From Tuctoria greenei (taxonomy: Eukaryota > Streptophyta > Magnoliopsida > Poales > Poaceae): a DNA stretch of 64,000 nt. The notes under the pieces are model-generated. The model worked only from the letters and a program-made list of their open reading frames with translations. It had not been told where the DNA came from and searched no databases. Location of the stretch: assembly GCA_036927565.1 (NCBI GenBank), contig JAYESD010000005.1:154214023-154278022 (forward strand). Reading direction: 5' to 3'. This document shows, piece after piece, positions 23,838 to 33,963 of the stretch. Within the stretch, counting starts at the first letter, position 1. Each line of letters starts with the position of its first letter. The position numbers and the translations under genes were made by a program.

Positions 23838-26800
23838 CTATCCTTTGAAAGTTTTCTCATCAAGTGGTTTAGTGAAGATATCCGTCAATTGTTCTTTGGA
23901 CCTAACACCTCGCAAGGAGATGTCTCCCTTAGCTTCATGGTCCCTCAAGAAATGATGGTGAATATCAATGTGCTTAGTGCAGGAGTGTTGAATGGAGTTT
24001 TTAGCTATATTAACCGCACTTTCACTATCACAAAGGAGAGGCACACAACCAAGTTTAATACCAAAGTCCAAAAGGGTTTGCTTCATATAAAGAATTTGGG
24101 CACAACATGCGCCGGCCGCTATGTATTCCGCTTCCGCCGTGGACAAAGCAACGAAATTTTGCTTCTTGCTAGACCAAGATACTAGGGAACGCCCAAGCAT
24201 GTGGCACCCACCAGAGGTACTCTTGTGATCCACACGGCATCCGGCAAAGTCCGAATCTGAGTAACCCAAGAGATGGAAATTTGCACCTTTAGGGTACCAC
24301 AAGCCTACACTAGGGGTATGCTTGAGATACCTAAGTATCCTAAAGACCGCCTTCTGATGCGATTCTTTAGGTGCCGCTTGGAAGCGAGCACACAAGCATA
24401 CGCTAAACATGATATCGGGCCTAGATGCTGTAAGATAAAGCGATGAACCAATCATGGAATGATAATTAGATTGGTCAATAGGTTTACCGTCCTTATCCGC
24501 GTCGAGATGACAATTTGTTGCCATTGGAGTACTTCTTGAGCTACAATCTCCCATCTCAAATTTCTTCAAGAGGTCCTTGGTATACTTTTCTTGATAGATG
24601 AAGGTCCCCTCTTGAAGTTGCTTGATATGAAATCCAAGGAAGAAGTTGATCTCTCCAATCATTGACATCTCGAATTCCCTATACATCATTTTGCCAAACT
24701 CATGGCTAAGAGCTTCGTTAGTTGAACCAAAAAATAATATCATCGACATAAATTTGACAAATAAATAATTCTCTGTCGATGTATTTGGTGAATAGTGTAG
24801 TGTCCACCCTCCCAATCTTGAATCCTTGCATGATCAAGAAATCCCGTAGTCGTTCATACCACGCCCTAGGTGCTTGCTTGAGCCCGTAGAGCGCCTTGTG
24901 CAACCTAAACACATGATTAGGATTCCTCGGATCTTCAAACCCGGGAGGTTGTTCAACATAGACAAGCTCGTTAATATAACCATTAAGAAAGACACTTTTC
25001 ACATCCATTTGATAAAGCTTTATGTTGTGATGTGATGCAAAGGCAAGAAGTATACGGATGGCTTCTAGTCGGGCGACCGGAGCAAATGTCTCCCCAAAGT
25101 CTAGTCCTTCAACTTGTGAGAAACCCTTGGCCACAAGTCTTGCCTTGTTGTGGACCACAACGCCGTTCTCATCTTGTTTGTTGCGGTACACTCACTTTGT
25201 CTCGATGACGTTCTTGTCCTTGGTAGGGATGGCAATGGGTCGGGTTCGGGTCGGGTAGAGCGAAAACCCGACCCGAAAAAAATTGTGTTCGAGTAAAATT
25301 TTGTACCCGAACCCGTACCCGCGGGTAAAAAATAATACCCGAACCCGAAACCGACGGGTTTCGAACGGGTTTTGGGTACCCGACGGGTACCCGTTAACAC
25401 TTAGCGAGTCTGAGTTTGAACAGACAGCATGACCTTCATTTATACTTGTGCCTTGGTACCAGATGGATTAAATATAGCGAGGTGGGACTAAATTTCCCAA
25501 CGCCTACCGCTGTGCGCATGGCTCCATAAGCCAAAAAAAATAACACGGGATGACCGTTGACCGGAGCCTTCCCATAGCCCCACGTCTGTTCCCAAGGTGA
25601 CACCTATTCCCGATGCCCGTTTGGCTGTTCAAAGTCTGTGCGTGTTCCAAGGCAGACAGGACGCCGCCTGCGCGCTGCGCCAAGAACCCTGCCGTCCATG
25701 CTTTTTCTCAATGGCTGATGTCCCACGCCTTGCACCTAGAAACCTACAAACTGGTCTTGCTGCATTTAAACTTGATGGTGCAGACCGGTCAGGAAGTAGG
25801 TGGGCTATAGCTGGATTATTTTTTTGTTGAATTTCATGTTTTGGGTAACCCATTGGGTACCTGCGGGTAAGAATAAAAACCCGAACCTGTACCCGCAAAA
25901 CATCGGGTCGGGTACGGGTTGTACCCGTGGGTAAAATTTTGTACCCGAACCTGTACCCGTCGGGTGCAATACCCGCCGGGTACCCGAACCCGCGGGTACA
26001 ATTGCCATCCCTAGTCCTTGGGTCGCTCCTCCAACACCCAAACTTCATTGCGGATGAAGTTGTTGAGTTCTTCTTGCATGGCCATCACCCAATTTGGATC
26101 TTGGAGTGCTTCCTCAATGTGAGTGGGTTCTACACATGAAACAAACGAGTAGTGCTCACAAAACATAGCGAAATGGCGAGAACGTGTACTTACTCCCCTT
26201 GACGGACTTCCGATGATTTGGTCAATTGGATGTGCCTTGGAGATGCGTCCATGCCTCATGAGTGGTTGTGAAGCACTTGGCGGTGGTGACGCGTGTTGCT
26301 CTTCTTGTGGTTGGACTTGATCATGGACTTGTTCTTCTTCTTGATGTTGTGTGGCTTGTGAATCTTGTGTTGGCAATAGATCATCCTTCTCTTATTCGTC
26401 AACTTGAGGCGCCATGGATGTGTTGATGTTGGAACTTGAAGCTCCCCCTTGATCATGGCTCTCCTCAACTTTAGGCTTGATGTCTCCAATGGTCATGTTC
26501 TTCATAGTTTCTCGTAGAGGCTCATCATCTATTTCATCATGACCAAAACTCTCCTCTTGGGAGCCATTAGTTTCATCAAACTCAACATCACAACTTTCCT
26601 CAACTAAACCGGAGGTTTGGTTGAATACTCGATATGCTTTTGAGTTTGATGCATAACCAAGAAATATACCAACATCACATCTTCTTTCAAACTTAGCGAG
26701 CCTTTTCTTGTGATAGATGTAGCACTTGCATCCGAAGACTCGAAAATAGGAGATGTTGGGCTTTCTCCCAATGAGAAGTTCGTATGGGGTCTTTTGAAGT

Positions 26801-27110
26801 AGTCGATGTAGGTAGACCCTATTTGCGGCATGGCACGCCGTGTTGATTGCTTCGGCCCAAAACTTCTCGGACGTGCCATAGTCATCAAGCATTGCTCGTG
26901 CAAGAGTGATGAGAGTCTTGTTCTGCCTTTCAACGACACCATTTTGTTGAGGAGTGTATGTGGCCGAAAACTCATGCTTCACGCCTTCACGGTCACACCA
27001 CTCCCCAATGTTGTAGCTCTTGAATTCGGTGCCGTTGTCACTCCGGACCTTGATGATGGGAAGTTGAAATTTCCTTTGAGCACGGTTAGCGAAGGTCTTG
27101 AACACTTCCG
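23838..27110 (-). pseudogene. SIRE-B pol remnant (integrase part, RT, RNase H), copy 1
   Basis: In reading direction the remnant starts inside integrase at the deletion junction 27110/27111. It keeps the second catalytic Asp (RSDNGTEF) and the Glu of VVERQNKT, giving two of the D-D-E residues. A hAT-like element (25224-26013) lies between the integrase C-terminus and RT. RT (25191-24720) has LVAKGFSQVEGLDFGETFAPVA and the catalytic YVDDIIF at about 24730-24750, followed by a one-base frameshift. A Trp-to-stop change precedes RT at about 25195. RNase H (24815-23838) has YSDSDFAG, STAEAEY and CDSESA. The C-terminal residues were lost in the deletion near 23850. It cannot make a functional enzyme. 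Confidence 0.88.
25224..26013. mobile_element. hAT-like non-autonomous element 2 in SIRE-B pol (copy 1)
   Basis: The 790-bp insertion has ends TAGGGATGGCAA and TTGCCATCCCTA (perfect 12-bp inverted repeat) and an 8-bp target duplication GTCCTTGG (25216-25223, 26014-26021). GGGTACCCG-type repeats fill both subterminal regions. No transposase is encoded. The same insertion at the same site occurs at 50971-51763, so it predates the tandem duplication. Confidence 0.93.
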
Positions 27111-27226
27111 GTGTCATGCTCCTTAAGTATGCTTTCATACTTGTCAAGCAAATCAAGGTTAGCACTCTCAAGCTTTGCACGAGTTTCTTCAAGGGCCTTG
27201 AACTTACTCTTTTCCCTCTTAATGAT
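27111..27226 (-). pseudogene. SIRE-B second gag frame, remnant
   Basis: A coiled-coil fragment (KREKSKFKALEETRAKLE and onward) matches the start of the intact frame at 54476-53613 in copy 2. It is cut at 27110/27111 by the 1.49-kb deletion and at 27226 by the SIRE-A insertion. Confidence 0.8.
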
Positions 27227-28788
27227 TGAATGTAGGCCTAGAGGGGGGGTGAATAGGCCTTCTTGAATTTTCTCGGTTCCTGTAACACTCAACAACAAGG
27301 TCAATACCAGAGATATCGGACTAGTCCGGTAAAGTGCGGACTAGTCCGGTTTTCATGGGCTAAGTTGATCAAGTTCAGTCAATTTGATTGATTCGTTAAT
27401 GTTTGTAGCAGAAATATAAACTTAAATGACAGTTTAATAGTTGTATGTCAAATTCTATAACAATTAGGCCTCTTGTTCAACAATTTAACTCAAATTGAAC
27501 AAAGTGAATCAAACCCTAGATTAAGTTAATCAATTAAGATGAAGAACACAAAAGGACAAGACACAAGATTTATCACGTGGTTCGGCTACCACGAAGGCAA
27601 CCTACGTACACGTTGAGGAGCCCACAAAAGGACCGGGTCTTCTCCAACCCTTCCCTCGCCGGATCGCCATGAAGACCAATCCTCTTCCACTAATCACAAA
27701 GGGTAAATAACCAAGTTGAAGGGGCGTTCTCACACGTTGAGAGCTCCCTTGATTACAACTTACAAAGCCACCAATAACACACTCGAAAATTACTAATTGA
27801 AATGCAAGAGTGTGTTAGAGAATCAAACCAAGAGCTCAATGATGTGTGCCAAGTGTCTCTCCAAAGATCTAGAAGTGATCTTCAATAGATTGATCGATTT
27901 TGCACTTAATTTCATGGAGAGAGGTGGTTTTTGAGTCTCTTGGGAGGTGTGACGGCGCTAGGGTTCGAGAGAGTTTAAAAGTGGGCCGTGCACCTCTATT
28001 TATATGCGGTTTCTAAAAGTGACCGTTAGGGTTCAGAAAGATCGGACTAGTCCGTGGTGGTCACCGGACTAGTCCGGTGTGCTGTGTGTAGCAAACCCTA
28101 AGTGTCCAGGAATATCGGACTAGTCCGGTTGAAAACGGACTTGTCCGATTTCACTACTGGAAATCTTCGGACTAGTCCGATTGCCATCGGACTTGTCCGG
28201 ACATATGAAACCCTAAGTGTTTAGGATGACAAGTCCGCACTTGGAGGACTTGTCCGATTTAGATCAGTGTGTATATTGGACTAGTCCGTGTAGACACCGG
28301 ACTTGTCCGAAGTGGATCAGAAAGAATATCGGACTAGTCCGGATCACAACAGACTTGTCCGATTTTGTGTGACTAGTGCATTGTGTTGAGGACTAGTCCG
28401 CATTGGGGAGAACTAGTCCGAAGTGGATCAGAAAGATATCGGACTAGTCCGGTGGATACCAGACTTGTCCGATCTAGTGCAGAATGTGATATCGGACTAG
28501 TCCGGCTATTATCGTACTAGTCCGGTCCTGTATAACTTTGTGCATTGTGTGTGTGTGCTTGAAAGTGATTGAGCTCTTGGGCGTGTTTCCTTAACACACT
28601 CCATACATAATAATCTACTATTTTCTTCTCCTTGAGCTCAAATTCACTTTGCTTCTCATTTCCCTTCTTTTTGGCATTTTGCTCATTTTTCATCATTTGC
28701 CTGCATTCATCTCAACAAAAGGATTAGGATCCCAATTGCTTGTCATAAATCATCCAAAACCCACAAGGGAGTCCTAGATGCACTTTCA
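27227..28788 (-). repeat. SIRE-A 3' LTR
   Basis: It starts TGAATGTAGG and ends TGCACTTTCA on the plus strand, with the polypurine tract directly beyond. The TATA box (minus strand ATATAAATA) is at 27997-28005. The palindrome cluster at 28043-28524 lies upstream of it, and one pair at 27317/27337 lies downstream in the transcribed part. Confidence 0.95.
27317..28524. repeat. Paired 12-bp palindrome array in SIRE-A 3' LTR
   Basis: Sites start at 27317/27337, then 28043/28065, 28116/28136, 28168/28188, 28226/28245, 28277/28298, 28330/28350, 28389/28409, 28440/28460 and 28493/28513. The consensus is CGGACTAGTCCG, and the second member of a pair is often CGGACTTGTCCG. Spacing within pairs is 19-22 bp, mostly exactly 20. 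AAACCCTAAG words (28093, 28208) lie between pairs. The 5' LTR has the same array at 42138-43345. Confidence 0.93.
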
Positions 28789-28804
28789 ATCTCCCCCTTT
28801 TTGG
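28789..28804 (-). other. Polypurine tract of SIRE-A
   Basis: The minus strand reads CCAAAAAGGGGGAGAT, abutting the LTR start TGAAAGTGCA. It primes plus-strand DNA synthesis. The stretch 28805-29190 holds no gene. Confidence 0.9.
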
Positions 28805-29190
28805 TGATTGATGACAACCAATTGAGATTTCACAAAATAAGGCAAAAAAATGAGATTTTCATAAAGTATGCACATATGACTCAAAAATACATCAAGCAAC
28901 AAGAGGATTATCCATATGTGCATTCTTTATGGTGGGATGCGTACTAAGTGCATGAATTCATTGAGAATGACAGAATTTATATTAATCAACCGATACCAAG
29001 TGCATATGACATTCCAAGAGCAAAAAATGCAGTTTTCATCACATACTCGCAAATAAATTGAGCAATTCATCACAAGACCAAACTTAATAAGAAAATAGTG
29101 TTAAACTATTACAATCACAAATAAAAGTACAGAGAAGGCTCTCTCCTCGCATCCTATTACAGCTAAGCTAAGACTGGACTCCCCCTCAAT

Positions 29191-29205
29191 CTCTCCCCCT
29201 TTGGC
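29191..29205 (-). other. Second polypurine tract of SIRE-A
   Basis: The minus strand reads GCCAAAGGGGGAGAG just after the third-gene stop, about 400 bp from the LTR-proximal tract. SIRE-B has the same motif at 19001-19013. Confidence 0.6.
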
Positions 29206-29385
29206 ATCAAGACACCAAAAAGAGAGAGAGGAAGGTCCTAGATTCTTCACTCTTTGCTGTCTGTCCTCTCGTCATCTTCTTCGTCTTCTTCTTTCTCCTC
29301 TTGACGAGGAGGAGAGGGAGGATGAGGAGCGGAGCTGCTCGAGCCCCCAATGCCAAAATAGGCAAGCTCGGAGGGGGACAAGGGC

Positions 29386-29390
29386 CCGAG
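29386..29390. repeat. Target-site duplication of TR-GAG, left (CCGAG)
   Basis: CCGAG is repeated at 33964-33968, exactly outside the two LTRs of the inserted element. Confidence 0.93.
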
Positions 29391-30302
29391 TGATGAGGAC
29401 ATCACTTCTATGGATACAAACAACACTCCATTGAACATACAAGATGCAATCAATAGAGTTTATACACAACAATTAATTTCAGAGGTGAACTCGTTCTTAT
29501 ATATTTCCTTATATGTTTTTGAGCATAAATTGCTACTTAATGATTTATTTGTGATTAGGATCCATGGAGAGGTTCAAGGAGTACTTGGAGGGAGTATTAG
29601 GGACGTGGAAGACCAGATAATTCGTTCAAAGAAGATGGAAACCGAACCAAACTCCAAATCGTATCCAACTCGGAGTCCAGGAGCAGTACGCACTAAAACG
29701 GACTCCCAGGACGCATACGAACTCCGTTTTGGACGTTCTACATATGCACGGAAAGGGGAGAGGATAAACTTTCTAATGGCACCAGTCTCATGTCAAAATT
29801 CGTTTGAAGTCGTCAGGAATCGTCGAAACAAAATCAAGTACAGAATCTGTGAGGGTGCTGCGCCACCGTATTGGGCCATTGGGCTTTGTATCAAGTCTAA
29901 GTCCATTATTTTCGTGTGTTAGGGTTAGGTCACGACCCCAACACCCCCTTGGACTTCCTCCCACCTATATATACTCCATAGTATCCGCTATGAACAATTG
30001 GGTTTTGCTTAGATCAATAATATCGCCGTTTTTCGGTTTGTGAAACCCCAATTCAGCAATTTCAGATTGCTTCTTCTACGTTCTTGCTTGTGTTCTTGGT
30101 TGCACTTGCAGGGATTAACCTTCTTGGCGAGGTCAATCGTGTGAAGCACGATTGATAACCAACGGAGCGATGGTGTAGTGATTGCAGGGGCTGTTCGTGT
30201 TCTACTCGAGAGCCTCGGATCATCAACGTCGAGATCTCCATCAATCGACTTACCCATTACCTTTCGGAAGATCTGGACTCATTCATCATCTTTTTCCAAT
30301 CA
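29391..30302 (+). repeat. TR-GAG 5' LTR
   Basis: The 912-bp LTR starts TGATGAGGAC and ends CCAATCA. A TATA box (TATATATA) is at 29966-29973, followed by a leader with AGATCAATAATATCG. The open frame crossing it (29410-29922) is a chance frame with no domain. Confidence 0.93.
29966..29973 (+). promoter_or_regulatory. TATA box of TR-GAG 5' LTR
   Basis: TATATATA in a C-rich surround (CCACC before, CTCC after) is the only clear core-promoter element in the LTR. Transcription would be expected to begin about 25-35 bp downstream. Confidence 0.6.
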
Positions 30303-30304
30303 AT

Positions 30305-30316
30305 TGGTATCAGATT
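30305..30316 (+). other. Primer-binding site of TR-GAG
   Basis: TGGTATCAGATT begins two bases after the 5' LTR and matches the 3' end of initiator Met tRNA over at least nine bases. Confidence 0.85.
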
Positions 30317-31504
30317 TCCAGGTTGCCCGTTAGGTAATTCATCTATCCATTACATTGGTTTTGTTTTTCATACCTAGAGTCCACAAAAAAGCCACAAAAA
30401 AACTTGCAGTTTTGTAGATCTGTTCATTACTTTGTCCAAACCACATTGAGCCTTTGCACCTTTGTTATTCAGTTTGGTTTTGTTGAGTTTGTGTCCGTGG
30501 TTGAGTCATATTGCTGGTTTAGAAGTGTTTTTAGTATTAGTTTGAGTTTTGCATTGTATGATTCATCCTTTTGAATCACGTCATCACGTCCAGATTAGAT
30601 TCACCTCTATCCAGTTTGGTATTTTCATCATATCTCGCACATACGAACTCGGATTTTAATGTTCTTGTACTTTATGGAAAGCTTAAGAAGTGCTCTATAA
30701 CTTTCATATTCATCATTGTCCAAGAAAATATAGTTATCGATGTCTAAATTGCATTAGATCCGAATCTGTTATTAACCTAAAAATTCTGAACAGTCTGTAT
30801 TTCGGGGTCAGTATCTCCTATTGTTCTTTTCCAAAATAGGTCTTCCATATATTGAAATTAAAGAGGAGAGATATATCTACAATCTTGCTGTTCTAAGTTT
30901 TCCAATTTAGAGCCTATAAGTGTGCCTATTTCTCCTTGGAAGATTGAGCAGAAAATCAGCGACAGACACACGAGATATCTTGGATTGATTTTCATTGTGT
31001 TCTTCCCTTGCAGCACATTCTGAAAAAAAAGGAAGAAAAAAGAAAAAGGCAAGTGCAAAACAAGAAACAAAAGCCGCAAAAAAAAGAAAAAAAACAACAA
31101 AAAAAAACAGAAGTGCTTGCATTCTTTGTGTCATCTAGTTTTGTCTCATGTCTTGCTAGCTTGAACTACTAGGAACACATTTAGGCCAGCAACTTTGACA
31201 AATACTTTGGACACTTATTCAACTTTACTATATGATTTCATTGTTGCTAATCCTTGCTACATAAAAAGTGCCATCCAAGCTACACCTTACTCTTGAGCAG
31301 AATCAATACACCTTTGCAATCATCCCACGCTTCATTGGTTTCTTCATACCGTCCACTGTTTGCCACCTGCAGTGTCGGTAAGAACACTTGTAAGAGTGTG
31401 GTTAGACGCTTGAGAGTGTGTGATTCCACTTCCACTTTTCCATTATCCTTTGTAGTTGATAGGGATAACATATTTTTTGTGTTGTCTTCTGTTTGCTACT
31501 AACA
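30317..31504 (+). other. TR-GAG long leader, no gene
   Basis: About 1.2 kb separates the primer site from gag. It contains no convincing coding frame. A purine-rich A/G tract with long A runs lies at 31020-31112. Confidence 0.7.
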
Positions 31505-32842
31505 ATGTTAGGTAAAAGCAAGAATCATGCATTATATGCTGAGATGATGGACATGATGAAGACGGCGATGGAGTTGCTCACTAAAAATCAAACATCAACC
31601 AAGGATTCACATGACATTCAGACCACCTTTATAACACCTTCCACAAGAAGTAATTACATTCTCCCATCTCTTCCTTCTTATGATGGTCTTGGTTATGATG
31701 AATATATTGCTTGGGAAATAGAGTTGGATAAAATTTTTGGAAAATGTCATATGTGTGAGAGGAGGAAGATTAGAAATATTGCAAGTGCATTAGTAGGTTG
31801 TGCATTAACTTGGTGGAACAATTTAAATGATTTAGAAAAACCTCGAACATGGAAAGATATGAAAATTCTTATACGAGAAACATTTACTAGTGTATCCAAT
31901 TGCAAAGATGAAATACATGAGCTTGAGAAGAATTTTATTGTTGTACCTCCTCCTATGCCTAACCTTTTGCAGGAACAAGAACCTATAATCGTAGAAAATC
32001 CAAAACCGAATGAGGTGTTCAACAACTCCTGTGAAAATTCAGATCTATCAATTCATATTTCACCCACAATTACTGCTGAAAATGAGAATAAAGGTAACGA
32101 ATATCACAACACACTTGTTGAAGGTGAGAAGTTTTTGGATATTCTGAATTTTGCTACCAATCATACTATCGATGAGCAGCAACAAGATGAACCTTTTCAT
32201 AATACACATTTACCATTAGTTGATTTTCCTACTGATTCTTACAACAAAAATGAGTTTTGTGCTGATAATTATATTATACCTATGCTAGAACAACCAAATG
32301 AATTTGATACTTTATTACTCACTTGTGCTGAAATTAAGCATTTGATCCCAACTACATGTGAAAGGGATGAGCTGAAATTGTTATCTTCTCTAAATAATTT
32401 GGGCTATATTGAATTTGACACTCTTTGTGATCTAGATATCGTAGAGAAGATAATATTTTCTCAGTCTCAATTGTCTTTGTTAAGTAGAAATATTTTTTAT
32501 GCTATAGGCAAATATGAACATAGTGGTATGTTTATGGTGCATAAAGTTTACATATGTTCAAATGAGGAAGCTCCTTTTGTGCTGCAACAACATGGTCAAG
32601 TAAATGAATGTACTAACGCTAATAATATCTTGTCAAGTTTTTCTAGTATTTTTTCCTTGCAGCAGGGACAACAAAAAAAATTTTCACTGCGGTTGTGCAA
32701 TATGGACAGTGCTCACTCGGGCCTAAACTCTACCCCAAAGCAAGTCTTTTTTTTGGACATACGAGCAAGCCGAGGACGGCTTGTCATAAAGAAGGGGAGA
32801 ATGATGAGATCATGCATATTATTATTGCACCTACAAATATGA
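31505..32842 (+). CDS. Gag-like protein of TR-GAG
   Basis: ATG at 31505-31507 (MLGKSKNHALYAEMMDMMKT) is the best start; the frame is open slightly further upstream. The protein is about 445 residues. A short helical N-terminus is followed by a Ty3/gypsy-type retrotransposon-gag core at about residues 55-130, with YIAWEIELDKIFGKCHMCER, ALVGCALTWWNNL and TWKDMKILIRETF. The rest is a long acidic, Asn/Glu-rich region with no zinc knuckle and no protease motif. A functional product would form particles that must borrow enzymes from a partner element. The last ~45 codons run into the region of the duplicated polypurine tract, so the natural C-terminus is uncertain. Confidence 0.75.
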   Translation: MLGKSKNHALYAEMMDMMKTAMELLTKNQTSTKDSHDIQTTFITPSTRSNYILPSLPSYDGLGYDEYIAWEIELDKIFGKCHMCERRKIRNIASALVGCALTWWNNLNDLEKPRTWKDMKILIRETFTSVSNCKDEIHELEKNFIVVPPPMPNLLQEQEPIIVENPKPNEVFNNSCENSDLSIHISPTITAENENKGNEYHNTLVEGEKFLDILNFATNHTIDEQQQDEPFHNTHLPLVDFPTDSYNKNEFCADNYIIPMLEQPNEFDTLLLTCAEIKHLIPTTCERDELKLLSSLNNLGYIEFDTLCDLDIVEKIIFSQSQLSLLSRNIFYAIGKYEHSGMFMVHKVYICSNEEAPFVLQQHGQVNECTNANNILSSFSSIFSLQQGQQKKFSLRLCNMDSAHSGLNSTPKQVFFLDIRASRGRLVIKKGRMMRSCILLLHLQI

Positions 32843-33037
32843 CACAATGTTCATTTGTTTGGGATCCTGGCTCAAGTGAATGTGCACTCTTATTTGATGG
32901 ACAAGATCAAGATGGTGCACTATGCCGTCCACCACCTTGGCCTCCTCCTTTCATGCTTACAAGAAGATTTGATGGTGTTGCACGTATGGACCCACACATG
33001 ATAGAAGATGAACTTGAGTCGAGGACGACTCCAATTC

Positions 33038-33050
33038 AAGAAGGGGAGGA
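33038..33050 (+). other. Polypurine tract of TR-GAG
   Basis: AAGAAGGGGAGGA lies directly before the 3' LTR start TGATGAGGAC. A near-copy with similar flanks (AAAGAAGGGGAGAATGATGA) occurs about 248 bp upstream at 32788-32807. Confidence 0.88.
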
Positions 33051-33963
33051 TGATGAGGACATCACTTCTATGGATACAAACAACACTCCATTGAACATAC
33101 AAGATGCAATCAATAGAGTTTATACACAACAATTAATTTCAGAGGTGAACTCGTTCTTATATATTTCCTTATATGTTTTTGAGCATAAATTGCTACTTAA
33201 TGATTTATTTGTGATTAGGATCCATGGAGAGGTTCAAGGAGTACTTGGAGGGAGTATTAGGGACGTGGAAGACCAGATAATTCGTTCAAAGAAGATGGAA
33301 ACCGAACCAAACTCCAAATCGTATCCAACTCGGAGTCCAGGAGCAGTACGCACTAAAACGGACTCCCAGGACGCATACGAACTCCGTTTTGGACGTTCTA
33401 CATATGCACGGAAAGGGGAGAGGATAAACTTTCTAATGGCACCGGTCTCATGTCAAAATTCGTTTGAAGTCGTCAGGAATCGTCGAAACAAAATCAAGTA
33501 CAGAATCTGTGAGGGTGCTGCGCCACCGTATTGGGCCATTGGGCTTTGTATCAAGTCTAAGTCCATTATTTTCGTGTGTTAGGGTTAGGTCACGACCCCA
33601 ACACCCCCTTGGACTTCCTCCCACCTATATATACTCCATAGTATCCGCCATGAACAATTGGGTTTTGCTTAGATCAATAATATCGCCGTTTTTCGGTTTG
33701 TGAAACCCCAATTCAGCAATTTCAGATTGCTTCTTCTACGTTCTTGCTTGTGTTCTCGGTTGCACTTGCAGGGATTAGCCTTCTTGGTGAGGTCAATCGT
33801 GTGAAGCACGGTTGATAACCAACGGAGCGGTGGTGTAGTGATTGCAGGGGCTGTTCGTGTTCTACTCGAGAGCCTCGGATCATCAACGTCGAGATCTCCA
33901 TCAATCGACTTACCCATTACCTTTCGGAAGATCGGGACTCATCCATCACCTTTTTACTTATCA
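33051..33963 (+). repeat. TR-GAG 3' LTR
   Basis: The 913-bp LTR is nearly identical to 29391-30302 and ends CTTATCA before the duplication CCGAG. The few differences (for example near 33449, 33650, 33757 and the last 20 bp) suggest a recent insertion. Confidence 0.93.

Larger units (their letters stand above)
29391..33963 (+). mobile_element. TR-GAG: gag-only, non-autonomous LTR retrotransposon
   Basis: The 4573-bp plus-strand element has LTRs 29391-30302 and 33051-33963 that differ at only a few positions, a primer site at 30305, a polypurine tract at 33038-33050 and the 5-bp duplication CCGAG. It encodes a gag-like protein but no protease, reverse transcriptase, RNase H or integrase, so it must rely on another element's enzymes. 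The gag core looks Ty3/gypsy-like. It fits the class known as TR-GAG (terminal-repeat elements carrying only gag). Confidence 0.93.

Noticed and set aside
27317..28524. CRISPR-like reading of the spaced palindromes
   Set aside because: The sites are short, degenerate, paired and lie in eukaryotic LTRs; spacers are partly repeated and there are no cas genes.
29410..29922. Open frame of 170 codons in the TR-GAG LTR (and its copy at 32695-33582)
   Set aside because: It spans LTR promoter sequence and has no domain; it persists only because the LTRs are identical.
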